Positions 50,237-57,130 of a stretch of DNA of 64,000 nt are shown here, in pieces; the stretch's first letter is position 1, and each line of letters begins with the position of its first letter. The notes beneath the pieces are model-generated. The model worked only from the letters and a program-made list of their open reading frames with translations, ran no database searches and was not told the origin of the DNA. This DNA comes from a virus, in the IMG/VR virus record IMGVR_UViG_3300042880_000408, positions 1-64,000 of that record. The stretch is one strand, 5' to 3'. A program made the position numbers and the translations under genes.

Positions 50237-50842
50237 ATGGACATCCTGGAGCTCACGAAGAACTGGCAACGAGACGGACGATGGAAAGAGATTGAGCCAC
50301 TCCGAGACACGATGATGAGAGAGGCCAGACGAAGCGGACTCGACCTCGAAAAAGCACGCGAAGAAGTCTACACGAAACTGCTCGCAAAATACCCGCAAGC
50401 GAGTGCTGGCCAGGAGGGAGGGAGCGAAGCGGGGGTCGCCGGCGAACAGCTCACCCGCGACGACCCGCAGAGCGGTCAGCCACGCACGCACGCAGTTGAG
50501 CCCTCAGTGAGCGGGCTCGACGCGATCCCGGTGGACTGGCCAACGCTTCCACCCAACGCGCCGCTCGTGCAAGAGATCCAATGGGTACAGGCGAACCGGC
50601 TGTCCATCGTTAAAGACCTCGGCGACCGGTCGGTGGTCGACCTCACCCGAGCGATGAGCCCAGCTCCGTCGTGGGCATCGCTTGGCTGGCTGGAAACCAG
50701 CATTCGAGCCTACGCCAAATTCGTTGACGTCGTCGCTAAGGCTTCAGCCACGCTCGAGGATGAGCGGGACATGACGAGGCGTGAGCGACTCGCTGTCGAC
50801 GAGATCCGATCGCTGCTGGCGGAGATGACGTCAGAGAGCTGA
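50237..50842 (+). CDS. Unidentified protein in G+C-richer segment (201 aa)
   Basis: ATG after GAAGGGG. The N-terminal ~50 residues are helical (EIEPLRDTMMREARRSGLDL), followed by a Gly/Gln linker and a C-terminal helical domain (LGWLETSIRAYAKFVDVVAK, RRERLAVDEIRSLLAEM). Codon use is more G/C-ending than surrounding genes, hinting at a different origin. No family recognised. Confidence 0.55.
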   Translation: MDILELTKNWQRDGRWKEIEPLRDTMMREARRSGLDLEKAREEVYTKLLAKYPQASAGQEGGSEAGVAGEQLTRDDPQSGQPRTHAVEPSVSGLDAIPVDWPTLPPNAPLVQEIQWVQANRLSIVKDLGDRSVVDLTRAMSPAPSWASLGWLETSIRAYAKFVDVVAKASATLEDERDMTRRERLAVDEIRSLLAEMTSES

Positions 50843-51334
50843 CGTCGAGTCAGTTGCCAATCCGGCAGGCCGGCACGGGTATACCCCTCGTGGCACCGCA
50901 CTTCGTGGTATGTTTTTCGTGGTTTTCCCTGCGTTTCTCGAGCTCGAAGATGTCTCACCCTATTTGGCGTGGCTTGATGCTGCTCGGTGGATGTCGCAGA
51001 GCTCGTGGATCCTGGCGGGAGCGACCGGTTCGAAGCGCGGAAGGCGACGAGCGCAACGGAAATCAACCCAGACCCCCCCAGCCACCGAACGGGACTCCCA
51101 ACGTTATCCCCTTCCACTGCATGCCAATTTTCAATTGCGTTGCCGGGGCAATGCTCGGGGCATCATATATGCTCTACCCTGCTCCTGCTTGTGTGTCCGG
51201 TATATGTTGGCGCTTTTTTCTGGAGCCGAAGTGGTAACGTTACCACCCTGCTGTCCTGCGATGGCTTTGCAAAACCTCTTTTTGGCTTACCTAAGCCGTT
51301 GCGTTGCCGGGGCAATGCTGATAGACTTGCTGGG
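50843..51334. other. Probably noncoding gap with duplicated promoter-like repeat
   Basis: Three overlapping rightward ORFs are open here, but none has a Shine-Dalgarno, and their translations lack domain-like organisation. The 19-base string GCGTTGCCGGGGCAATGCT occurs at 51137-51155 and at 51301-51319. The second copy has a good -10 and serves the next gene. The first lacks one. The region may be decayed coding sequence plus regulatory DNA. Confidence 0.45.
51299..51327 (+). promoter_or_regulatory. Promoter of the TTGCGT family, gene start at its +1
   Basis: TTGCGT, 17 nt containing CCGGGGCAATGC, then TAGACT. The ATG of the next gene is 7 nt after the -10, so the predicted transcript would begin at or within a base or two of the start codon (leaderless). 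Confidence 0.55.
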
Positions 51335-51757
51335 ATGGAAAACACAGTTGATTTGAAAGTTGCTCCGTGTCCGTTTTGTGGCGTTGAGGCTCAGAAGCTT
51401 CGGCACAGTGGAGGATTGTGGAGGTTTTTTCACGTGGAGTCGTGTTACTTCGCGCAGGTTGATTTCGGCCGGAGTTTTCACATTCTCGATGCCGATCAGG
51501 TCGATGGCTGGAATGCCAGGGTGGCTCCGGAGGTCAAGCGATGCGAGACGTCTACGCTAAAAGTTGGCGATTTGGTTGAGCTTAGAGGCAGGAATCGCTT
51601 CAACGGCGAGAGAGGGCTTCTTACGCAGCGTCACCCAGACAACGGCTGGTTCTGGTTTGAAGCATCCGACCCAAGAAACCGACACATCAGTGGATGGCGA
51701 GAGGAAACTTGGGAAGACGAGGAGTACGGAACGTTCAGGCTTGTGAAGGTTGATTGA
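51335..51757 (+). CDS. Small protein with CxxC and SH3-like domain (140 aa)
   Basis: ATG 51335 immediately follows the promoter and lacks a usable Shine-Dalgarno. The N-terminus has KVAPCPFCGVEAQKLRHSGG, a Lar-like zinc motif of phage restriction-alleviation type, with the later Trp/Cys (HVESCYF). The C-terminal half is an SH3/KOW-like barrel (LKVGDLVELRGRNRFNGERG). Longer upstream open frame is ignored because it lies over promoter sequence. Confidence 0.55.
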   Translation: MENTVDLKVAPCPFCGVEAQKLRHSGGLWRFFHVESCYFAQVDFGRSFHILDADQVDGWNARVAPEVKRCETSTLKVGDLVELRGRNRFNGERGLLTQRHPDNGWFWFEASDPRNRHISGWREETWEDEEYGTFRLVKVD

Positions 51758-51792
51758 GTTGTTGAGCCTCTGGGAAATTTGATGGTGGAAGC

Positions 51793-52329
51793 ATGATCCT
51801 CACAGACAGGCAGATGGAATTAGCTGTTCGTGTCGGCAAGATGCGAGCAAGCAGCGGGATAGGTCGTGGCGACTACCTGTCGTGCGATCGGTCTCCATCG
51901 GGTCATTCGCATGTTCAAGCTGCGATCGCTGAATGCGCAATGGCTTTGTACACCGGATTCCCATGGCGAGCTCACAAGCCGGCATCGGAGCATCAAGGCA
52001 GGAAGGTCTGCCAAGTTCCGGATGTCGGCCCGATCGAGGTGAAATCGATATCCCGGGCTCACCACAAGCTGATTTTGTACTCGACGCCACTGATGGAAAT
52101 GCCGCATGTCAGGCTTCTGGTTCAAGGATCGGAGGTGACGTTTACGGGCTGGGCGTTCGGATTCGAGATATGGAACCCAAAGCACTGGGATGCATCATTG
52201 CCGACGCCGGCGTATGCTAGAAGAGAACTGTACGGAATCAAATCGTTTTTGAACTGGTGCAGGCAAAGTGGATGGAAAGTCAAACAGGTTGACTATCCGA
52301 TTTTTGAAGATGGCTGGGAACCGAAATAG
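51793..52329 (+). CDS. Possible PD-(D/E)XK-fold protein (178 aa)
   Basis: ATG preceded by GGTGGAAGC. It has a helix HVQAAIAECAMALYTGFPW with a central Glu, then DVGPIEVKSISRAHHKLIL. The spacing E...D...EVK is the nuclease-fold signature of small phage proteins. No flanking recognition domain is evident. Assigned from the pattern only. Confidence 0.5.
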   Translation: MILTDRQMELAVRVGKMRASSGIGRGDYLSCDRSPSGHSHVQAAIAECAMALYTGFPWRAHKPASEHQGRKVCQVPDVGPIEVKSISRAHHKLILYSTPLMEMPHVRLLVQGSEVTFTGWAFGFEIWNPKHWDASLPTPAYARRELYGIKSFLNWCRQSGWKVKQVDYPIFEDGWEPK

Positions 52330-52343
52330 ATTGGAGATTTACC

Positions 52344-52925
52344 ATGTTGAGTTGGAAAGAACGTGTTACGAAGTGGGCGGAAGATCGAAACTTGGTGACG
52401 GGCTCAAACCCCGTCTTGCAGATGGCGAAACTCACGGAGGAAGTCCAGGAGTTGTCCGATGCTTTGCTTCGCAATGACACCGCAGAGATCTGCGATGCGA
52501 TCGGTGACATCCAAGTGGTGCTTGCTGTGATGTGTGCTCAGCTCGGGCAGGATGTGGAAACGTGTCGCGAGATGGCTTGGGAGCAGATCAAGGATCGCAA
52601 AGGAAAGATGGTCGGTGGTGTGTTCGTCAAGGAGGACACCGAGCGTGGCACCGGAAGAACAACAAGGCAAATGCAAACAGCGGCAAAAAACGCGATTTAC
52701 GTGTGGCCGGTCGACAGAACAGTAAATTACGCAGTAATGCTTGCTAAATTTATCGGTCGTTCCGATCTCGAAATCGTGAGCCCTTTGCAATTCAGCGACC
52801 GTCGCAGCGAGTGCTTGCGAGGACGGATGATTTCCGAGATCGTGATCGATCACGGCACGGAACTGAACGCAGAGCAGCAACGGAATTACGAATGGGCTAA
52901 ATCGGTGCTTGTGCCTCGCAGCTAG
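52344..52925 (+). CDS. MazG-like NTP pyrophosphohydrolase fused to a P-loop-like domain
   Basis: 193 residues. Residues ~1-95 match the MazG-like fold: KLTEEVQELSDALL with the first E-x-x-E and EICDAIGDIQVVLAVM with the D-box. Residues ~98-190 begin GTGRTTRQMQTAAKNAIYV, a Walker A-like loop of the kind found in small phage P-loop proteins, and contain EIVIDHGTE in the Walker B place. MazG enzymes hydrolyse (d)NTPs or ppGpp and are frequent phage accessory genes. Confidence 0.6.
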   Translation: MLSWKERVTKWAEDRNLVTGSNPVLQMAKLTEEVQELSDALLRNDTAEICDAIGDIQVVLAVMCAQLGQDVETCREMAWEQIKDRKGKMVGGVFVKEDTERGTGRTTRQMQTAAKNAIYVWPVDRTVNYAVMLAKFIGRSDLEIVSPLQFSDRRSECLRGRMISEIVIDHGTELNAEQQRNYEWAKSVLVPRS

Positions 52926-52950
52926 CACAAGCTTTGCTGACAAACGTCTA

Positions 52951-52979
52951 TTGCGTTTACGGGTCTATGCTGATAGAAT
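52951..52979 (+). promoter_or_regulatory. Promoter of the TTGCGT family
   Basis: TTGCGT, 17 nt including GGGTCTATGC, then TAGAAT, located in the gap before 53024. The spacer bases match those of the promoter at 54375, beyond what -35/-10 conservation needs. Confidence 0.6.
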
Positions 52980-53023
52980 GCTTCAGGTGGTGAGTTTTCT
53001 ATTTCAGCGCAGGAGATTTGACG

Positions 53024-53374
53024 GTGGAAAAGATCAGCAAGGACAAGCAGTACAAAACGCGGGACGGTCGAGAGGTGCGGATATACGCGACTGATGGGGG
53101 TGGGGCATATCCAATTCACGGCGCGATAAAGCGTCCCGAAGGGTGGGTTGGTGCAACGTGGGGAAGCACTGGATACGTTTTCTCGCCGGGCAGGGGGATG
53201 CTTGAAGACCTCATCGAAGTCAAGCCGCGAATGAAGTTTGAGCGGTGGGTTGTAGTTTTTCCTACGGGGGCTTGCCATACGCACCTTGCAAAGCCAGATC
53301 CAGAATTTTTGCGTGATGCTTTTGCAGTCAAGCACATCGTTTTTGAAGTCGAAAAAGGCGAGGGGCTCGAGTGA
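53024..53374 (+). CDS. Phage hypothetical protein (116 aa)
   Basis: GTG start eight bases after AGGAG. It begins MEKISKDKQYKTRDGREVRI and contains YATDGGGAYPIHGAI, a motif of a small widespread phage family of beta-rich proteins. Operon of five short overlapping genes starts here. Function unknown. Confidence 0.6.
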   Translation: MEKISKDKQYKTRDGREVRIYATDGGGAYPIHGAIKRPEGWVGATWGSTGYVFSPGRGMLEDLIEVKPRMKFERWVVVFPTGACHTHLAKPDPEFLRDAFAVKHIVFEVEKGEGLE

Positions 53375-53553
53375 TTGATCGCGAATGCTGCAACGTTTGT
53401 AATTTCATCATGTCCATCCTAGATTCTCTAGTTGTATGGGCGATCGGGATCACTATTTACGCGCTGATCGTGCTTGCTGCTTTACTCTGGTATGAAGTGA
53501 GCATCGCGAGGGCGATACGCAAGATTAAAAAAGAGAAAGAGGTAAATAAATGA
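53371..53553 (+). CDS. Small membrane protein (60 aa)
   Basis: GTG start overlapping the previous stop, with GAGGGG 5 nt upstream. One transmembrane helix (VVWAIGITIYALIVLAALLW) and a basic cytoplasmic tail (ARAIRKIKKEKEVNK). The overlap at both ends supports translation. Role unknown. Confidence 0.55.
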   Translation: MIDRECCNVCNFIMSILDSLVVWAIGITIYALIVLAALLWYEVSIARAIRKIKKEKEVNK

Positions 53554-53942
53554 GTAGCGAGCAAGGTTTCAAGGGTATTCCAGGCGTGCCGGATGGCTGG
53601 GAGTTGTTGGCGATACGTGTACCAAAGAAAGGAGAGTGGTTTCTCGGTACTGATGGCAAACCTTTGCGAGCCGATCATGATCGCGGCCTCGTGTGGCCCA
53701 TCATACGCAAGATCGAAAAGCCGAAGCAGTACCGACCGTTTGCAAATGCGGAAGAATTCAAGCCGCATCGTGATCGGTGGACGATGCACCCACAAGAGCC
53801 GGACAAGCGATTCAGGCCGGGAGACTATAACGATATAGGCGTGTGGAGCGACAATCATTCGTTTTACTCCTATGCCGAACTGCTAAAAAGCGGATTGTTG
53901 TTCGACGATGGCACCCCATTCGGCGTGGAGGTGACAGAGTGA
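53550..53942 (+). CDS. Paralogue of the minus-strand 45083-45544 protein (130 aa)
   Basis: Overlaps the membrane gene by 4 bp. Shares GIPGVPDGWELLAIRVPKKG, VWPIIRKIEKPKQYRPFAN and LLFDDGTPFGVEV with the leftward paralogue, differing in the insert before the C-terminus. The two lie in different operons about 8 kb apart on opposite strands. Confidence 0.6.
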   Translation: MSSEQGFKGIPGVPDGWELLAIRVPKKGEWFLGTDGKPLRADHDRGLVWPIIRKIEKPKQYRPFANAEEFKPHRDRWTMHPQEPDKRFRPGDYNDIGVWSDNHSFYSYAELLKSGLLFDDGTPFGVEVTE

Positions 53943-54124
53943 GTAACGATAAACCGACAATCGAGCATTTTTCAAAAGTAGCGTCGGGGCTTGCCTACAT
54001 TGGCGATCACATCGCAGCATTGCTCAAGGTAATTCAACGCTACGAAGTTGAGATCGAACGACTGCGAGCCGAAGTCAAGCGGCTTGAGGGCGAGCTTGAG
54101 AAGCTTCAAGACCGGACGGAATAG
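53939..54124 (+). CDS. Short coiled-coil protein (61 aa)
   Basis: GTG start overlapping the stop of the previous gene, GGAGGTGA upstream. Nearly all helix with clear heptads (VEIERLRAEVKRLEGELEKL). Likely an oligomerising accessory peptide; no partner identified. Confidence 0.6.
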   Translation: MSNDKPTIEHFSKVASGLAYIGDHIAALLKVIQRYEVEIERLRAEVKRLEGELEKLQDRTE

Positions 54125-54147
54125 AGTTTCAGCGAAGGGTTTTGAAT

Positions 54148-54342
54148 ATGACCGAAGGAAGTAAAAGCATGGTTTGGTTGGCAATCGCGTTGATTGCGGT
54201 GATTTTTGTCATCGTCAGTTCGGAAATGCGCCGCAAACCAAAGAGCGATGAGATCTCCGACAGCTCGGAAGACCTGATGTCGCAAATGCAGTCAATTCAG
54301 CATACGATCCGCCGAAAAGCAGACGAAGATTGCGGCGAGTAA
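54148..54342 (+). CDS. Small membrane protein (64 aa)
   Basis: ATG eight bases after GAAGGG. N-terminal transmembrane helix (MVWLAIALIAVIFVIVSS) and a Ser/Asp-rich soluble tail. Last gene of the short operon that begins at 53024. Confidence 0.55.
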   Translation: MTEGSKSMVWLAIALIAVIFVIVSSEMRRKPKSDEISDSSEDLMSQMQSIQHTIRRKADEDCGE

Positions 54343-54374
54343 CCTCGTCGCAGTGCATCTTCAAAGACTGCTAG

Positions 54375-54402
54375 TTGCGTTGCAGGGTCTATGCGGTATA
54401 AT
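54375..54402 (+). promoter_or_regulatory. Promoter of the TTGCGT family
   Basis: TTGCGT, 16-nt spacer TGCAGGGTCTATGCGG, and a consensus TATAAT. It directs the secreted protein gene at 54447. It is the best-matching member of the family. Confidence 0.7.
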
Positions 54403-54446
54403 GTAAGCTCAGGTTGTTTAGTTTCTGGTTTATGGAGGATGGTCAG

Positions 54447-54998
54447 ATGAAGTTTTCAAAGATGAAAACGCTCGTTGCGATGTTGATGGTCGTTTTGATG
54501 TCAGGGTTGATCTATGGACAAGATTGCGCAAGCGGACAGTGTTCAAGAGTTCGAGGAGTCTTGTCTGCTCCAGTCGAAGGTGCTAGCTATGTACTGCGAA
54601 CAGGAGCAGCAGTTACTCGGACAGCCGTTAATTCAACGGTTGCAGTTGGTGAACGAATTGTCGATGCTACGGGAAACATTCTGGAAGCAACAGTTGATGG
54701 GGTCGGTAACATTGTTTATCGAACCGCCAGAGTCGCTACCGCCCCGGTACGATCCGTTAGTTCAGGACTTGCTGAACAGAAATCTCGGCAACAAGCTGCA
54801 CGACAATCGTGTTGTCATGTCGGAGGATCATTTAACGGAACTAGATATGAAGGTGTCGGTTTCTCGACTTACTCCGAAGAAGATGCAATCCGACGTTGTT
54901 GCTACTCCAACCGATCTATCCGAGAGAGTGGAGTTGCCTACGGATACAATCGACGGCTAGGAGCATGGGGATGGTTTGCAACCATCTTCTGTGACTAA
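54447..54998 (+). CDS. Secreted protein with planctomycete-type C-terminal domain (183 aa)
   Basis: ATG eight bases after GGAGG. Signal peptide (MKTLVAMLMVVLMSGLIYGQ) then CASGQC. The middle is Ala/Val/Thr-rich. The C-terminal ~60 residues (CCHVGGSFNGTRYEGVGFST, EEDAIRRCCYSN, ending GWFATIFC) match, from memory, a domain repeatedly found in secreted planctomycete proteins. It is probably host-derived and acts outside the cytoplasm. A long ORF is nested in its +1 frame. Confidence 0.6.
   Translation: MKFSKMKTLVAMLMVVLMSGLIYGQDCASGQCSRVRGVLSAPVEGASYVLRTGAAVTRTAVNSTVAVGERIVDATGNILEATVDGVGNIVYRTARVATAPVRSVSSGLAEQKSRQQAARQSCCHVGGSFNGTRYEGVGFSTYSEEDAIRRCCYSNRSIRESGVAYGYNRRLGAWGWFATIFCD
54514..54960 (+). 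CDS. Nested +1-frame ORF inside the secreted-protein gene (148 aa)
   Basis: ATG 7 nt after AGGG, open for 148 codons in the +1 frame. The product reads like a soluble helical protein (VQEFEESCLLQSKVLAMYC, LVNELSMLRETFWKQQLM, VQDLLNRNLGNKLHDNRVV) with no low-complexity runs. It would be an overprinted gene or a chance ORF. Codon-level comparison with homologues is needed to decide. Confidence 0.4.
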   Translation: MDKIAQADSVQEFEESCLLQSKVLAMYCEQEQQLLGQPLIQRLQLVNELSMLRETFWKQQLMGSVTLFIEPPESLPPRYDPLVQDLLNRNLGNKLHDNRVVMSEDHLTELDMKVSVSRLTPKKMQSDVVATPTDLSERVELPTDTIDG

Positions 54999-55418
54999 CC
55001 TTCCTTACAAGGAAAGGTGGCAACTACCTAAGTTGCGAGGATCGACGGCGTGGACAGTGACACGCAGGCTGGCTCGATCGAGTGCATAGGGCTCGAGCTA
55101 TACCAAATGCCGTAGATACTTGTGCTAAGCCGATAAGAGTTGAGCCTTGTTTCGGTAGCTCAGCAGTCTACTAACAGGTGTAATTCCTGTTCGATCGTTT
55201 TGATTTTGCGGGTGGGCGTAGGCCCAACGGAGTTTCATAAGCTCCGACTGCTGGGTGCGACACCCAGACCCGCAACTAGATCGGCGGCGTGGTGAGAACA
55301 CGCAGGATTGTTCACGAAGATTACTGAGTGGGTGCGACCAAGTGTGAAATGGACAACCAGCACTATAGCGGATATCAGATCTGCCCGATCTTTTTAACTT
55401 TAACCTCGGAACTGCGAC
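54999..55418. other. Noncoding region with several tRNA-like elements
   Basis: Contains a GCAACT/AGTTGC hairpin (55019-55035), a GATCGA...TCGATC element enclosing GCGTG-GACAGTGA-CACGC (55039-55080), and a stretch with TAGCTCAGCAG followed by ACAGG-TGTAATT-CCTGT (55152-55190). The CAT-anticodon element and a second GCGTG-GTGAGAA-CACGC hairpin (55287-55303) complete the set. No ORF with a ribosome-binding site is seen. Confidence 0.45.
55207..55275 (+). tRNA. tRNA-Met(CAT)-like with 4-nt D-loop
   Basis: Acceptor TGCGGGT/ACCCGCA is a perfect 7 bp. D-like hairpin GGGC-GTAG-GCCC (loop of 4, no linker bases 8-9), anticodon arm GGAGT-TTCATAA-GCTCC with anticodon CAT and U33, 5-nt variable loop, T-stem CTGGG/CCCAG with loop TGCGACA instead of TTCRANN. 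All four stems form, but the D and T loops are non-canonical, so it may be a degenerate or unusual tRNA. Confidence 0.5.
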
Positions 55419-55805
55419 ATGCTTTGCAAATGCTGCGAAAGACCGCTATCCGCTTGCTATTTGAAAAGCGGCGAAAAGCATTGCAGTGCATGCTCTCGCG
55501 GGCTATCAGCCGGCTCGAAGTATTCCGAAATCGTGGGTGGCATGCTAAAGCGATCGAAAGATCATCGCACGATCAAACGTCTCGAGGTGCTTATTGCAAA
55601 GCACCAGAAGAACGAGTTGAGCAAAATGTCGGACGGCAAGGCTGATCGCTTGCGCAGGGTTCGAGAGAACATTCGACCGATGAAGCCAAGAGTTTGCGGT
55701 TATGGCGATGAATCAAAAGCAAAGTGGTGGTGCGGAACGTGCAACAGCCGCCTAAATGAAAAGCGTTGCTTGAAGTGTGAACTGGAAGTGATAAATGGAG
55801 ATTAG
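55419..55805 (+). CDS. Zinc-ribbon protein (128 aa)
   Basis: Begins MLCKCCERPLSACYLKSGEK, then CSACSRG; a second set of CxxC pairs near the C-terminus (WWCGTCNSRLNEKRCLKCEL). Between them is a basic helix. Likely a nucleic-acid- or protein-binding zinc protein. Weak ribosome-binding site; the reading frame overlaps a competing frame at 55328-55645 that lacks the Cys pattern. Confidence 0.55.
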   Translation: MLCKCCERPLSACYLKSGEKHCSACSRGLSAGSKYSEIVGGMLKRSKDHRTIKRLEVLIAKHQKNELSKMSDGKADRLRRVRENIRPMKPRVCGYGDESKAKWWCGTCNSRLNEKRCLKCELEVINGD

Positions 55806-55809
55806 TGAG

Positions 55810-56904
55810 ATGGAAGAGCAGAAGGTCGAGCAGTTTTGGCGTGACGCAGACGGTGCGGACGTTATGCGGGTGATGGACGGTCAGGGAGTTCAGGCGAGGT
55901 TTCGGGATAGGACAGACCGCAGTTGGAAGCATGGACTGCTTTCAGGGTGGAGTAAAATAGACAAACCGGACGATCTTCAATGGGCATCATCCGAAGGTAC
56001 GTTTTGGCGATTCTGCCAAGTCTACGACCCGCCTGAGTGGTACGTAAACAAGCCCGAGCCGGGCGAAGGGTGGAGACTGCTGGAGAAGTTTCCGCCGGAG
56101 CCAAAGCTAGGAACGGATGAGGTGTGGAGGCTTTTCAAAACGTGGGAGACGACTGCAAATGATAACGGCGTACAGGAAGAAGACTGCTGGTATCGCCGAC
56201 GCATTGAAACGAAGCCGACGCAATGTGCTGAGCGTGTTTGCGGCCTGGCTGAGTCTACTGGAGTAACATGCCCGCACGATTCGTGTGATCTTGAAACGGG
56301 AGTCCGCGAAGCCAGCAATACGGAAATCTCGAATGAATCTTCCGAGTTAGTTGCGATTGCAATGCAAATGGCTTGCGAGGAATTTGGCAGGGGCGACGGA
56401 GTTTTTAACAGCGCAAATTTTGAACACGCTTGTCGGAAAATTGCTGGATCGTCATGCAGTCTTGATGGTCATGTTATAGCGTTCATTTTAGATGGTCGAA
56501 AAGATGTTGAAGTTTTGAAGGGCGGTAGGCATTATCGATATCTGAAATACGCAAGTAGAAATTGTTCAGCCCAAGAGCAACAATCTAACAATCCTGAAAT
56601 CCCGGATAGTTGCAACTCTTCGGAGATCTCGAACAGTTGCCGATCCAGCGACACAATACCAAGCGGTTGGCGCGTACTTGGAGAGGGCGAAGAGCGACTG
56701 GCAAGCGATGCGTATTGGTCGCTAGGGTGCAAAGAGTGGCTGTTGATCGGTGATGACCGGGTGGAGTACGCAAACGAGTTGCCGAAGTGGCACGCGATCC
56801 GGCAGGTAGTTGTAGCTGATTTCTTTTTGCTTGAAGGATATGACTACAGCATGCCAGGCGGTCAGACGATCCGCATTACCGCGAAAGGCTTTGAGGTGGT
56901 GTGA
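55810..56904 (+). CDS. Unidentified acidic protein (364 aa)
   Basis: ATG nine bases after GGAG. Two related modules rich in Trp (WRLLEKFPPEPKLGTDEVWR, WRVLGEGEERLASDAYWS) flank a variable Ser/Asn/Cys-rich centre with short repeats (NNPEIPDSCNSSEISNSC). The paired GWRxLxxxE...DxxW pattern suggests duplicated small domains. No family recognised. Confidence 0.5.
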   Translation: MEEQKVEQFWRDADGADVMRVMDGQGVQARFRDRTDRSWKHGLLSGWSKIDKPDDLQWASSEGTFWRFCQVYDPPEWYVNKPEPGEGWRLLEKFPPEPKLGTDEVWRLFKTWETTANDNGVQEEDCWYRRRIETKPTQCAERVCGLAESTGVTCPHDSCDLETGVREASNTEISNESSELVAIAMQMACEEFGRGDGVFNSANFEHACRKIAGSSCSLDGHVIAFILDGRKDVEVLKGGRHYRYLKYASRNCSAQEQQSNNPEIPDSCNSSEISNSCRSSDTIPSGWRVLGEGEERLASDAYWSLGCKEWLLIGDDRVEYANELPKWHAIRQVVVADFFLLEGYDYSMPGGQTIRITAKGFEVV

Positions 56905-57128
56905 TGGCGCAAACAAAATGCAAACGGTGCGAGTTTGTCGATCAGATAATTTTGCACGGTAAGCCGCTTACAAAAGAACTTGTCGGCAATTACCAAGATC
57001 GGCTCGATGCACTACTCGACAGATCAGGCATGGACATTTCGCCATGTCACAAGTGTGGCATCGCGGTTATCTCAATTCCTGACGGTTTAACACTGTGCAA
57101 GCCATGCGCAGAAAAGGCAGGTAACTGA
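56904..57128 (+). CDS. Small zinc-finger protein (74 aa)
   Basis: ATG overlaps the previous stop (TGATG). Cys pairs KCKRCEF, PCHKCGI and LCKPCAEK. The N-terminal pair and two C-terminal pairs likely bind one or two zincs. Probably a DNA-binding accessory factor. Confidence 0.55.
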   Translation: MAQTKCKRCEFVDQIILHGKPLTKELVGNYQDRLDALLDRSGMDISPCHKCGIAVISIPDGLTLCKPCAEKAGN

Positions 57129-57130
57129 CA

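Noticed and set aside
51135-51163. Promoter at the first copy of the GCGTTGCCGGGGCAATGCT repeat
   Set aside because: The -10 position reads GGGCAT; kept only as a repeat.
50854-51356. Overlapping rightward ORFs of 127 and 148 residues
   Set aside because: No ribosome-binding sites, overlapping frames, and promoter-like repeats inside.
55328-55645. 105-residue ORF overlapping the zinc-ribbon gene
   Set aside because: Competing frame with Cys-ribbon pattern at 55419-55805 is better supported; the other lacks domain features.
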